Source: Nematostella vectensis (Eukaryota; Cnidaria; Anthozoa; Actiniaria; Edwardsiidae). From it: a DNA stretch of 64,000 bases. This document shows positions 36,201 through 51,797 of the stretch, one piece after another (position 1 is the first letter of the stretch; every line of letters starts with the position of its first letter). The notes beneath the pieces were generated by a model. That model saw nothing but the letters and a program-made list of their open reading frames with translations. It was not told the origin of the DNA and did no database searches. Both the position numbers and the translations under genes were made by a program. The stretch lies in contig NC_064040.1 of the NCBI RefSeq assembly GCF_932526225.1, forward strand, positions 5,801,181-5,865,180, written 5' to 3'.

Positions 36201-39200
36201 ACAGTAACACAGGGAGAAAAAACCTGGTCCTATATTTGCAGAATATTAAACACACTCAAAGCCACATTGTCACCAGTTTACTGACAGAGGGTCGATGGAA
36301 ACCTCATACGACAAGTGACAAAAAAGAGTCTGTTAGAATCTGCACTATTAAACAGGCCATCCGCTCTAAATTATCAGTCACATCCTCGAAGAAACTTCCA
36401 ATAGACACACTGCTTTTACAATTTTGATTTTGTTTTCGCGTTTTCCGTTAAAAATCATCGGAGATTGTCACGTAATCGACCTGAAGTAAACTGGTGACAA
36501 TGTGGCTTCAAAGGGTAGGTATCTCGTACCTTAGCTCTGATGTTGATTAATTTAGCACATCTGACTTGTGCCATCTCACAAGAGGCGCAAAGTAACTCTC
36601 GACTTTCATTTGACAGTTTGTCAAACTCTGATCTTGTGATTAGCACATCAAAGTCACTATATAGGGAAGTAGAACAACGACTCATGAGGGAAGAGAGCTT
36701 TTTAAAACAATTAGAATTCTAAGTATTCTAATTTTAACACAAGAATATCGCGAATTTTAAAACAATAGAGTTCTAAGTAAATTTCAAAAACTGAAATATA
36801 ATTTTAACAAAGTACGATTACCCTCGAAAAAAAAAAAATTAAAAAGCTTGATGACCACTCAAAACTTTTATCCTGATTATCACTCAAACGTGTTAGCACA
36901 TTTTTTAGAATGCATATTATTTTCTAGTTAAAATTCAATCAATCCAATGATATCAAAGTTAGAAGTATACTTGCTTGCTGCTTACCATGCCGCCTGGATG
37001 TTTTCAGCATCCTGCCTTATCTCCTCTGTCATCAGTTCATATGTTTCTATGGGTGAGTTGGGCCCGCAGTGCCCAGCCGCTATTGCTAACACTCCGGCTA
37101 TACTCCTGTGCAGTACCTGAAGAACGGCACAAAACAGAGGTTTTACATCGATGGTATAAGCTTAAAGGCACAGAACACCGGTGTTACAGTGATTATACAG
37201 TATATTAAGTGGTTGTTCAAGGGTTGTTGAGGCATTACAGTGCGTGCCACAAGGCACAGAGAAGATAGGTAACAAGTGTACATTAAGAGGATTTTAATGA
37301 AATTAGGATGATAAGTAATGACATGTAATGGCATACAAACCATACCTTCATTCTTCGCAGAACTTGAAGAGCTGCATCAAACACGTTCTGTAACATATCC
37401 ATCCACTGCTCAAAATCCAGGCCACGCATGGCTTCTGCTAGTCTAGGGCTGCAAATAACAAGGAATGTTTGAAAGTGTACATCTAAAAACAATTACTAGC
37501 ATTAGAAAGTAGCGTACAGACTTCCTCTGTCAAGTAAGAGGACCAGCATTTAAACCCGGGTGAGCATGGACTTTTTCGGCGGTATATAAAAATCTGGCTT
37601 TCTGCATCAGAGAATGTTAATCCCTGTATCGTTGGACAAGGACATTAAACCAGAGGTCCTTTCCTTCACTGCACTTTATCAACAGCATGTAAAAATAGAC
37701 TGGGGATGCTGGTAAGTAGTGCCATCTTCAGTGAGTTTTACTATTGCAAACTACTGACAAGAAAAGTCAGTCACATTTGAAGCACATTTGGTCATGTCTT
37801 GCAATAGTAATTAGAGCTATACAATTACTAAACATTTTATTGATAACAGGGTAAAACCAATTCCACCTAAGGTATCTAATATTTTTTTACAGGCCGTTTA
37901 TCTGATCTTACATTAAAATATTTTACTGTATCTAGAACATAGTTCAACACTGGAAGTGAAGAGGTTTACCTTTCTTCATCTGGTTCAGAATTCCTCATCA
38001 CAAAACCCTGCACAGTCTGTGAACAAACAAGAAAAAAATAAGACTCCTTCATAAGATTTAACGTACACATCAACTAAATAAACAGTCTTACCTGCTTGAT
38101 GGTGCTTTTTATGGTAGAAAAGGCCTCCTCTCTGTAGAGATGGATGAACTGAAACTTGTGCTTATGCAGCAAACCAAAGAGAACAGATACCAGACGATCC
38201 TGTAAATAAAAAGCACTTGTTAGACAGAAAAGAAAAATTATTGAATGGGATTTTCATGTAACAAGCTCTCAGACAACACACACTTATACTGTTAAATAAT
38301 ATGAGCAATTAAAAACAGGGTACATGGTTCAATCAAAAATAGTGAGCAACAATAACAACTTTTAGAGCAGCTACTCATTTCTGTTTAAAGTGCTGTTCTA
38401 AGTGAGATCATATCCTAATCAAACCGACAGGACAAAAATGTTACACCTGACATGACAGACCTCATCAATCAGGCATCCGTGATCCACCTCATCTGTGCAT
38501 CTGTTCAAGTTTGCAGTCACAAAGTCAGCAAAGTCTGCCTCCATCATCTTTTCTATGACCCGCTCCATCTCAGCAAGCTGGGATCCTAAGTGCCTGAATC
38601 ACAGGACATTAGACCATAAGTTGTAATTTCAAAATTCAAATAATATCAATAACAGTCATGCCTTAATTTAAAGTAAAGAATAAAACAAACAAATCCAACA
38701 AATAGAAAAACAACAGAACAAGAGTAACTTTGGATCCTGACCTTGCGATCATCATTTACATTTTCTTGGGTTAAGGGTTTTGGGGAAGGGAGGGGAGTAC
38801 TTATTTGAAGAGGCTGTTTGCTGCACATTTTGTGCCTAGTAACAGGTGCTATTTTGAAGCCAGGCTCTTATTGACAACTTGTGCTAAAATGAGCACGCAG
38901 GATTTCTGTACTCAAACCCAAATTTGGCATTTGGTTGCAAGGATAGAAGAAGGTTGGTTTAGAGAAATAACAAGGGGGAAATACCTGAAGCTCTGAACAC
39001 CAGCAAGCTCCTGTTGCAACACTTCCTGTGTCGTACTGATCAGGTCTAAAGCGCCAACAAAGTCAGACGTGGAGAGAAGCAGCTGTATGGTGGGCTGAGT
39101 CTGGTGAACTGTGGCCATCAACTTTAACTGAAATCAATGATTTGCAAAACTAACTATATGAAAAATAATTATATCTACTGTAGAGGTAAATAGGTAGTCA

Positions 39201-42200
39201 ATTGGCTAAAATAATTAGCTTTAAACTCATTAGTTAGCTGTGAAGTTTTGCTGAAAGATCTACTGTACAATGTTTATCACATTAAATGTTGTCTCCAAGC
39301 ACCATGGCAAGGAGGAACAATTAATCTTTAGATAATAGCATGTTGTAATAACATTTCAATTGGTTGGGCACACTTTGGCCACCTGCATCACAGTTCATGT
39401 TTAACAGAGTAGCTACTGTAGTCTTGTAGCTCAGGTTCCAAAACAATCACTTGACCATGTTTTCTAAGTAAATAATCAGCTATAGTATATTAGGACATCA
39501 ATAAAGTTTATCATTTAACTATTATCATTACTATTATCATCACCATTATTATTATAAACTTGCAGTTGTAAGCAGAACATGGTATCAAATCATATCGGAC
39601 CAAATTTATGTACTGCACCTTGTCATAAACACTAAGGTACTTCGACCTGAGCGACTGTTTTCTTAGCAGATTCAGATCCCCATGGCACAGGACTTCTGAA
39701 ACCTTGTGGATCTTCATGCGGAGGTGCTTGATTTCCTTGATAGTCTGACCTACATGATCTTGGAGCTGGTCCTGAGAAGCCATAGCACTGAAGAAGTCCT
39801 CCGACCTGAGGGATATCTGGTATGCCAGGTTCATCTCGATAATGTCCAGATAGTGAGACAGCTGGAAAGTAATAGAATTGTGCTTAAGTTAAGGGGTGGC
39901 AGTCAGTTATATCCTGGGTAGGTCACTAGCCTCAACATTTTATGAAAATTTACAACTATTTAATATTGTACTTCAGGGAGATTATAAGATTTTATAGTTA
40001 AAACATAACAATCTTTTTTTTTCCCAAAATAGTTTTAGGTTCTTGTTTTTGTTAGGTTGTAGGTATTGTGGTGACTAAACTCAGTATGCTAAAGTCTTCT
40101 GTGACATTTGTCTGCATGCCCATAGTTTTGGTTTGGGTTTGGGGGAGAGGGGGAGGAGAGAGGTTGTGGGACGGTGCATTTTGTAAGGCTCCAAGTACAA
40201 ATAATATACTGTATCAAAGGTTATTCTCCTCCAGATTGTAACATCCATGTTCCAATTTACTTAATGAGATAATGTGTGATAATGGGATGCACTACTGTAT
40301 AAAAAGCTACCTTCTCTTGCAACAGCTTTGCAGAATTCCTTGGAGCATTCATTAGACCTGCCCTATCCTGCGCAGCCTGTGATGAGTCAGCTGTTACAAG
40401 TGACCATGGCAACACAGAGCTAAAGGTCTCTGGATCCTCAAGGGTGAAATGGGGATTCATGAAAACCTACAAAAACAATAAAATGAATACTCCATTTCTA
40501 AAACCTTATCATATGACATACTTTTAAATAAATATAAATATTTAAAAAACATAGGCAGTCTACTCCCCAATCCAAACCCCTTCCCCCAAATACACGCGCC
40601 CCTCCTTCCACTGGGTAGAAAAAGACACTTCTGACCTCTTAAAATGTCTTTATAATCAATTTAGAAACTCGTTAAAAAATGTCCACAAAATTCAACAGAT
40701 GCCCTTAACAAATCTCAATCAATGAAATGAAATGTTCTGCATCATGGTTATAGCTTAGGTAATACATTCAGAAATTAGGTTATTCAATTACCAACATAGA
40801 TAATTATACTTCTTTTCATAACAAAAAATATAACTAGTTCACTATTATTATCTGCATTGTACCTTGGGGATGACATTGAGGTCTGAGGATGATTTATCAT
40901 GAGCTGAAAAGAAACAACAAAAATATTGACTCCTAATGCATCTAAACAAATGCATGTTCCATAATATAGTCATTTCCCCTTGCCTTTGTGCTGTTGATTC
41001 CTATACAATACTTCAAAATAAAGATGGCCAGTTACATTGTTATTCAAAGTGGTACCTGAACTTGGTGGTTGAATGACAAATGCCTGGCTGGCTTGTGCGG
41101 TTTGGTATTTGAATAACATACATATAATATTGTATGTCGACATGCTGTGGTGGTTTTGTGTTTAAATGACTTACATATACAAGTATGTCGACGTGCGGCA
41201 GCAGCAGCAGCTGCTGTGAAACCAGTGTCACCAGGTACGGCTGTATTGCTTGCCACTAGAGACTTCTTTAGCTTGGCATGTAATCTGATTCTCTGAAGAG
41301 AGAAATCAAACATCAATTACATTTTACATTTTTATTTTGAAAATGGCTTGAGATTTGAAAACAATCAGGAGATACTGTCCAGTTTTGGTCTGGAAATGCT
41401 TATAGCGATAAAATAACTATCTATGTTAGCATTTAACAGTATCTTCAAAGGATCTATTTCTAAAATCATTGCATTTTGTTAGATTAAGCTGCCCCACAAG
41501 AGTAAGGATGGTTCTAGACAAATTGGTATTTGTGCTGCAAAAAACTGAATTTTTTTTAGCTCTTTTACTTTTATTAGAGGTATGTGCTTGAGATGATTGA
41601 TAACACAAATTTGTGTTATCTACTAACTGCCTACCATCTCTATTTTCTTGAGGTATTCATCATAATAACCCATTGGTACAGCATGCAGAAGTGTGAGCGG
41701 TGGGACAGAATGAGGTACAAACTCCTCCCCCCACGTCCTTGTAAAGAAGTCTGCCTGTTTCTTATGGTATTTTGGATCATTGAGAACAGCTTGTAAATTC
41801 TGGGTTGATGAAAACACTGTGAAGTTATCCGCTTCGGTGAAAGTGATAGCAGGAAATCTAGGTCTTGCATAGAGAAAATCATCTTTGGGAGAGGAGTAGG
41901 TGACAGCTTTATCTAAGGAATCTAAAAGAAAATAACAACAGAATTACTTGCACACATTCAGTAGTTGAGGGTCAGCGAACTTATGCACAATATAGGTTAA
42001 ACATATAAGAATAATATGACCTTACTCTAATGCATAATCTGACGGGATGGCCTTTGCTGTAATATTTTTGAAAGGTGCCTCATTTAGTATGTGAAAGTCA
42101 TATCTAACATCATTTCCTTCACTTTTTTAATGTCTGTCTGTTATCCGAAAAATATATTGCAAGACTTGAAAAACAAACAAATTTTACTTGAAAAATGATC

Positions 42201-42845
42201 AAGTATGATCATACTCATATGATCATACTCGAGCAACCGTTGTCAAGTACAGGACCAAACAAATGACAGAGCAATCAAAGACATGATATCCCATTACACT
42301 CAACGTCAATTACCATTTTACAGGAAATATTTGGGAAATCAAAAAAGCAGAAAATAAGCCCACTAATTTAGTCAATTCCTTGCTACATTTTAAAAAGAAT
42401 TAAGAGATTCCTGTGTCTCTAAGTGTGTGAACGTAGTAAGTCTAGCACATATTTGTGTGATCGTACGATCGTACGATTCTAGTAGAGTAGAAGGACATGT
42501 AGATTAGGCCACAGGAGGTCACGAATCCAAATAGACAGTGATATCTTTATAAGGTTTAGAACAACAGATCGCACCATAAACAATTCAATAGATACCTTTT
42601 TCCAATCTAAGATGACTTTTGATGACATGAGCTTCGTAATCTCGGTCGCTGACTCCCTCAACGGGTAAAGAGGGGCAAACCCCGTTTCGTCCATAACGAC
42701 AAACAAAAGATCCTCCTTCCTTCGTGCAGTGAGTCTGGCGCAGATGAGCGCTGAAATCGTTTGGAGTCCGAAAGATTTTCTTTTCACTGCATAGATCGCA
42801 CGTCTGCCAGGGCTTTGTCTCGTTTAAGTCCGCAGTCCGTAGCAT
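30264..42845 (-). CDS. VPS54: VPS54, GARP tethering-complex subunit
   Basis: VPS54 is the GARP-specific subunit that tethers endosome-derived vesicles to the trans-Golgi. Twenty-four minus-strand coding exons give about 1008 residues (human 977): 42596-42845, 41635-41921, 41175-41292, 40863-40903, 40311-40466, 39619-39861, 38985-39127, 38461-38593 (donor uncertain), 38092-38199, 37970-38016, 37346-37448, 36986-37116, 36530-36656, 35662-35843, 35164-35243, 34973-35011, 34805-34880, 34258-34363, 33438-33525, 33144-33265, 32926-33006, 32305-32412, 31894-31988, 30264-30426. Diagnostic matches include LMATVHQTQPTIQLLLSTSD, LDNERWKQADVPAEFQALVD, VVEYCQCVDDTP and ERLPPKQ. The N-terminus carries two Cys/His clusters (C16, C19, H34, H39 and C49, C57, H73, H78) ahead of the usual VPS54 start. 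Exon 3 encodes an alanine run. The start is the first ATG after an in-frame stop. The exon 8 donor is weak. Confidence 0.94.
30456..30949. mobile_element. MITE-like element with about 58-bp inverted repeats in VPS54 last intron
   Basis: ACTTAAACACGAGGTTCCGC and CTATAAAAGGGAAAGC at the left pair with the right end (GCTATCCCTTTTATAGCGGG, CCTCGTGTTTAAGT), with few mismatches over 58 bp. Both arms also carry CCCACCCCCGGGCTCAA. The element stops 29 bp from the exon 24 acceptor, so the branch-point region of that intron probably lies inside it. Target duplication unclear. Confidence 0.75.
31194..31872. repeat. 52-bp minisatellite (about 13 units) in VPS54 intron 23
   Basis: The unit contains ACGTACATCCCTACGCTTAC, then ATTCCTTGAAGCTCAAAAGA, then CAAAAAGAAGAA. 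A four-unit block of 208 bp is itself duplicated (31272 onward repeats at 31480 onward). The array ends 21 bp from the exon 23 donor. Plus-strand frames across it are repeat-encoded. Confidence 0.95.
34370..34740. repeat. Degenerate tandem repeat in VPS54 intron 17
   Basis: Four or so diverged copies of a 60-90 bp unit with words GTGAACAAAACGACAATACG, CTTTGGTCGAGCACATAGAC and GATGGTATCGGCAACAACAA. It abuts the exon 18 acceptor. Confidence 0.5.
36256..36511. mobile_element. Family A inverted-repeat element, copy 3
   Basis: Borders are TCAA at both ends (36256-36259 and 36508-36511) rather than TTAA. Inside are AAGCCACATTGTCACCAGTT and its reverse complement. Relative to copies 1 and 2 the interior is inverted (CCATCCGCTCTAAATTATCA). 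It lies in VPS54 intron 13, 18 bp from the exon 13 donor. Confidence 0.8.
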
Positions 42846-43584
42846 ATTCTTGTTCAAATAGTCGACTAGCTGAGCAATAACAAACTTCTAACAAGCTTTT
42901 TTCCCGTTAATAAATAATGTCTCGGTCGTAAATCGCCGCTTTCATTCTGCAGTTTCATCGAAAATAATGGGAAGTAGTATTCCTGGCTTGTTAGCTTTCG
43001 GAGAGTGTTTCCAGAGCTTTAAAGGCTCTGGAAGATTCAACTCATGACTGAATTTTACCCGAAAAACAGTTGTTGTTCCTCCTTTTACGAAAGTTCAGCC
43101 ATCGTGTAATCATGAGCTTCGTAGCCTCCCCATATCATAAAAAGTAGTCTATATTTCATCGTGATGCTGATTTTCAGTCGATATTTATCCGTGAAAGGCT
43201 TTCTTGACATGTTTCCTCCGCCACGGAACAAAGCATAATAATAAAAAAAGGTATAATCAGATTTACTGACTATCGAAAGTTAGAAAGTAACGAAAGATAA
43301 AATATCTGGGTCATTGTTCGGGGGATAAGAATATTCCCGAGACCTGCACCTCGACGCGTGATTGGTCGACTATCCGTCGGAAATGTTTCGCCTCGATGAA
43401 TTCCTGTCTTCCCGCGCAGTTTGAAAACTTGGAAGCACCAAAACCCCGTTAGATCCAAAATATCCGTCTTTTTTTCCTCAATCTCCAGCTGTAAGCGCTC
43501 TGTTTCGCCCGGAATTTCTCTTTAAGTCAGGAGCTTGGATTCTCGCTGGTGTGATAGTTGATTTTATCGCTTGCAAGCGTGAAA
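42846..43584. promoter_or_regulatory. Bidirectional promoter region VPS54/RAD51
   Basis: 739 bp separate divergent start codons. On the RAD51 side a CCAAT box in reverse (ATTGG, 43361-43365) and an E2F-type site TTCCCGCGC (43409-43417) lie about 170-225 bp before the RAD51 ATG. E2F control would fit the S-phase expression known for RAD51 in other animals. The assignment is motif-based only. Confidence 0.5.
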
Positions 43585-46777
<3,193 letters not shown>

Positions 46778-46924
46778 TGTTGGGAAATATAACATATGGC
46801 TGGAGATCACATGATTTTGTACACACTTCATTATTATTATTTAGGCATGTGGGTTTAGAGACTGGTAGTTTTCTGGGGAAACAAGAGAAGCAACAGTTAG
46901 AGATATCAGGGGAAGGAATTAAAG

Positions 46925-47060
46925 CTAAGTTCAAACTTTGTATTATTATCCATAAGCCATATATACCCTACATGTAAATGAACCAAGTCAATTATTTTAT
47001 TTTCATTTGCATGCATTAACATTGAATAAGGCTTATGGACAATATTAAGTTTTAACTTAG
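46925..47060. mobile_element. Family B hairpin element, copy 2
   Basis: CTAAGTTCAAACTTTGTATT at the left pairs with AATATTAAGTTTTAACTTAG at the right. The interior has ATTTGCATGCATTAACATTG as in copy 1. It lies between the convergent RAD51 and SLC46 genes. Confidence 0.65.
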
Positions 47061-47454
47061 CCTTAGCAATTATTCTACAGAAACGATGTGTCACTTGAGT
47101 GTCACTAGCTTCCACAGTGTAGGGATCTGAGGTATTTTGACTTTAGATCATAAATACAACGCTTGATAATGTAACAACAATGATGTAACTCTATAGTGAC
47201 CGTTTTATTATTTACATTGCTAAATTCTTCATGAGGCCAGAATTTTTATGCAAACTTCTCAAATTCAAATGTTATATAATTATAAAATGTATTTTTTTTA
47301 TTACAAGATAATGAAGGCATATAAAATTCTGGTCACTATTTAAAAAAAATGCTAAAAAAATCAATTAAATTCATATGTACATATTTTTCGTAAAATTTAT
47401 GTGGTTTAGAATAAATGTTTTAGATTGTCATTTCATGATTTGCCAGTGCAAGCA

Positions 47455-50400
47455 TTATGCCAGGGGATTTTGGTTTCGAGTTGCCCCATATGCACAGCCT
47501 TCTTTCTGTACCGCCGATGGATTCAATAGTTTGTCCTCTTCACCAGCTTCAGTGCATTTGTAATTATTTTCTTCTATCGGTTCTGGAAGCAGAGACTTGT
47601 GTTTGCCACTTTTGGGTCTGGAACCTGCACAGCGTATCACCCTAGATAGGAGGAGATGAGAGAGTAAAGAGATTAGATTATTTTGATCATTGATTTGAGA
47701 TGCATGAAATAATATGAGTAAATAATAACTATAGTGATATTTTTCTTCTTTGTAAAATAACCAGATATACATACCCAAGTAAAATGAACGGAATAACAGC
47801 AATCCCTGCATTCACAAAGAATGGGATCCCTGCTGCATATTTCCAGGCGACATTAGCTATGCTCCATGCATACAGAGGGTTGAAGATTAACTGACTTGTA
47901 AAGTTGGTGAGGCTTTCTAGTGATGCAAGGATAGCAAACAAGGCACCTGCAAAAGATTATATCAATACTGAGTCATGTCAGGTTTGGATCTGTTTCAGCA
48001 TTTAATGAACACTGTCTTGCTAATTTCTGTCTGTCTATTGATAGTGTCTATCCAAATTGTGCTACTGTCTGGCTCTAAGTAGTGTCTGTCTGATTTTTTA
48101 TAGTGTCTGTCTATTATGCTAATATCTATGTCTATTACTAATCTCCTTTTTCTTTTTCTGTCAGTCTGACTCATGGAAATGTCTGTTTGACTCTTGATAG
48201 TATCTGATTCTTGACAGTGTCTGTCTGACTCTTTTGTCTGTCTTAATTTTAGTAGTGTCTTTCTTTCTTTTTTTATTGTCAGTATGACTCTTAGTAAGGT
48301 CAGTCAGCCTCTTGCCAATGTCTGTCTGACTGTGGCAAAAGTCTGTCCTACTCTTACTAATCCAGTAGTGTCTTTCTTTTTTTTTTTTTTTTTTTGCTTC
48401 TGTCTGTCTCAGTCTTGATGCAACTCCCACTTCTGGTTTCCACATCGCCCTGGGTCCCGCCCTGGGTCCCTGAGGATGTTTTGATATTGTCTGTATGTTT
48501 ATTTCTAGAGTCTGTCTGACTCTTGGGAGTGTCTCTTGCCAGTGTTTGTCTTTCTCTTATTAGTGTCTGTCTGAATATTGCTACTTTCTGTCTTTTGCTA
48601 GTGTCTGTCTGACTCTTGCTATTGTCTTTCTAGTTTCTATCTGACTTCTGCGACTGTCTTTTGCTAGTGTCTGACTCTTGCTATTGTCTTTTTCTAGTTT
48701 CTATCTGACTCTTGCTCCTGTTTATCTGTCTGCTAGTGTCTGTCTGACCTTGTTCTTCCTTGCCAACCATCTGAGACATCTGCGCCCTAATACAAGGCTG
48801 TGGTACACCCGAGAAGAGATTTGCAACACATGCTACAGAAAAAAGTGTCAACAATTAAAAAAGAAAAAGGGAATTGATTTTTGTATCACAACTATTATAT
48901 ACTTCAAAAGAACATCATTGTTAATAATTATTATGTAATGTTGTATTTGTATTTTAAATCTTTTGAGAGTGACCTTGAAAGTATACTTACACATAAACAT
49001 TAGGAATGTTGTCTGTGAAAAGCCAATCATAGTCAGCCCAGCAATCAGAAACAAGGTCCCTATTTGTGCTGCAGTGTAGTTTGTCAGCTTCATCAATGAT
49101 CCTAACCAAATACCTAACACTGCTCCAAATGCCTTGACGCAGAGAAGTGTCCCCAAAAAATAACCAACCAACTCTGCAGACCAGCACAGTGGGTACCGCT
49201 TCCCGTACAGTACCCCCAAGGTGGTCACAATGTACTGTGCAAACAGGAAAAACACAGACAACAAGCTTAACACACAGAGGATCCAACGACCATCACGCTT
49301 TTTCAAATAGACCATGTAAACCGACTTGACTTGCTCTAGAGTCAAGCATTTGCCTGATTGCTCTATCCTTTGTTTTGGCATTGATTCTGGAAGGAAGAAC
49401 AGCAAGTAGATGAAGTTGATGAGGTGGAGGGACAAGATTCCCCAAAATGTTGCCTTGTACCCTAAGTGATGGATGTAGATTCCACTGGAGAAGTGCCCCA
49501 AAGTCCCACTTAGAAATGCAAGGGCTTCTAGCACTGCTAATTTTATGGCACGTCTTTCTGGAGGTGTGGTGTCTGCAATGTAAGCCAGTAATGCCAGGAC
49601 CATTGTTGGGTAGAATCCCATCACACCATTTATTCCACCACCTAGAATAAAAATATTTGATAGTCATAACCTAAGCAGGAAGCCATTGTTGTAAGAGAAT
49701 GAATGTAATTCAGGCAGGTCCAGTATTTCTTTAAGGCATAAACATTAACATATAAGGGAAGAGTAAAATGTTGAATTTTGGGTCAATAAATTTCTTTTTA
49801 GATTTCAGTCCTAAAAGCGGGGAACTTCCCCAAAACCACCAATGCATACATCAAATGACAAGGCAGTATTATTTCACCTATAATCAAAGGGTAGAGTGGC
49901 CCATCTGTATACACAGTAAATAATGCAACAGAGGCATCAACAATTGCACCAAACGCAACTATTAGCATTAGAGGTTTGCGGCCATTTTTGTCCGACCATG
50001 TCCCTAGTAGACAAGCTGTCAGAACCGCAGGTAACTGAAGGGCCAGGTTATACGCCAGGATATACTGTGACGCCTTTTCCTGTACTGCATCATTTGCACT
50101 GGAAGGAAAACAAAAGATGTGACTCATCTTAGGTTACTAGCTGACAAAATAACACAAAATGGGGTCTACTCTGCTGTAATAACAATTCTCAGAGGACATC
50201 TTGTATTCAGCTCTGTTTTGATCATGTGGAAGATGAAGCATTGTAGCACATCTTGTACAAAATACACAGGTTCTTAAACTAAAGTAGAGCCCTAAAATAC
50301 AGTAAGAGCTGGCCAGCAGGCTGGAGATCTTGGAATAAAATACAATATTGGCATGTTTTTTTCACAGCAAAAAAACTTCTGTTATTAGGATGCAAAATCT

Positions 50401-50735
50401 TGATGATGATGATGACTGATGTGATGATGATGTCAGAAATAAACTAAGAATAGTAAAGTCAGTATAATTTTAATCCGTGAGGGGTGTGGTTAAAACTCTT
50501 ATATGTTTTGTACCCTATACCTCTGTCCTGTGCTATTCAAGTCGTTAGGGCTGCATATTGTTGTGTTACTAGTGTTGTTGATTTTGAGCTCCTTGGCTGC
50601 CCTTTCATACAAGTATTGTTGCAGTACTGGAAGCTCCAGTATCATACCAGCAATGTAGAAAAAGATAGTGATCTCAACAGTGACGGCTCGATGAGGGTTC
50701 TTCAGCCAAGAGATAGGGCGGGGTGAAGGGGTCAT
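47455..50735 (-). CDS. SLC46-family (MFS) proton-coupled transporter
   Basis: Five coding exons on the minus strand join in frame to 481 residues: 50521-50735, 49878-50098, 48991-49641, 47775-47946, 47455-47641. The protein is a 12-helix major-facilitator carrier. Helix 1 is near VEITIFFYIAGMILELPVLQ. The loop after it carries N-glycosylation sequons (NNTSNTT) and a cysteine. The MFS A-like motif GTWSDKNGRKPLMLI follows helix 2. The central helices include GGINGVMGFYPTMVLALLAY and TPPERRAIKLAVLEAL, typical of SLC46 (PCFT/SLC46A1 and SLC46A3). Family members move folates or small lysosomal metabolites with protons. I cannot assign the paralogue. The last exon is a polar cytoplasmic tail. Intron 3 is largely TCTG-type repeat. 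Confidence 0.88.
48000..48780. repeat. Degenerate TCTG-rich repeat in SLC46 intron 3
   Basis: Many diverged copies of a TGTCTGTCTGACTCTTGCTA-like phrase about 25-30 bp long, spaced irregularly, plus a poly-T run near 48380. It fills most of the intron between SLC46 exons 3 and 4. Confidence 0.75.
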
Positions 50736-51797
50736 TGTGGGTTACACCTTCAAAAAACCACTTGTTACTGTATAACTTGCATGATTTGGGTTACTATAAA
50801 ATGGATTTTACCTACAAAGAAAGGGTATAGAAATGAGATTTGGGAAAGACAACTTCAAGGTATTCCAGACTCCCTTCACGAACATTCAACCTCCTAAGGC
50901 CTAATTTACACTCCAAGGCCTAGTTTACACTCCATTCTTTTTATGCGCTGTTCCAAATGTAAATGCATGCAAATGAAGATGAAACAATCAACTTTGTGTA
51001 TTTGTATAAATTTCCACTATACCCTAGAGGCTCTTTAGACTATGATTATTTTGAAAGATAAAACTAATAAAAGACTTCAAAAAAGATGATTACTATTCAG
51101 TGTTACTACTTTTTCTCCAAACATCAGTGAAACATAAATGTCTTTGCCTTCTTTTTTTACCACAATTACCAATCTAAGAGGAATGCCCTTTTCAGACAAT
51201 CTATCATTACCCGAGAACTTGTTAGGCTAAATAAACAAACACAAAAGTTAACACTGGACTATTAGATTGGCATCTGGAAGAGACGGCGATCTTGAATCTT
51301 CACAAAAAAAAGGGTATCGATAACAGTGCATCGATTAGTTAATAACGGGTCTCTTGCAACCTAATGTTCTATTTGCTAAGGAAAAAGGAACGAAACCGGA
51401 ACTCCGGGACTGGGCAGTCGAAAGGAATAACTGAATGCGGTAAAGACCGGCGCGCACCCAACCACACATAACCTACAAAGTTCATTAAAGAATCGCTGAG
51501 ATGGTACCGCACCTTTAGGCTTTGGCGAGTACTCAAAATGGTCAAAGATCCGAGCCATCGGTGCACAATCCTCAATCGTATGACCGTCAAAGGTGGGCTA
51601 CCTGTAGTGTTTCCCAAAGTAGCCTGGGCTCCAGCAAAAGGCATATCACGTGCTTCATATCAAATGATAACAACATGGCGGACGGAAGAAGACTGTTTGA
51701 CCATAACACCTAAATTTGCCAGCCCTTCCCTCTCAATCCAAACCAGACACGCTCAATTCCTTTAACATGTGACAGTCCACTACAAACGCTCTTCATC
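50736..51797. promoter_or_regulatory. Shared upstream region SLC46/ZFYVE26
   Basis: 1062 bp between divergent start codons. Near the ZFYVE26 side are an E-box in ATCACGTGC (CACGTG 51647-51652) and a YY1-like AACATGGCGGAC (51672-51683). Around 50890-51000 is a partial family B repeat containing AAATGTAAATGCATGCAAAT. The CACGTG E-box in front of a lysosome-linked gene is reminiscent of TFEB/CLEAR sites, but a single E-box is weak evidence. Confidence 0.45.
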
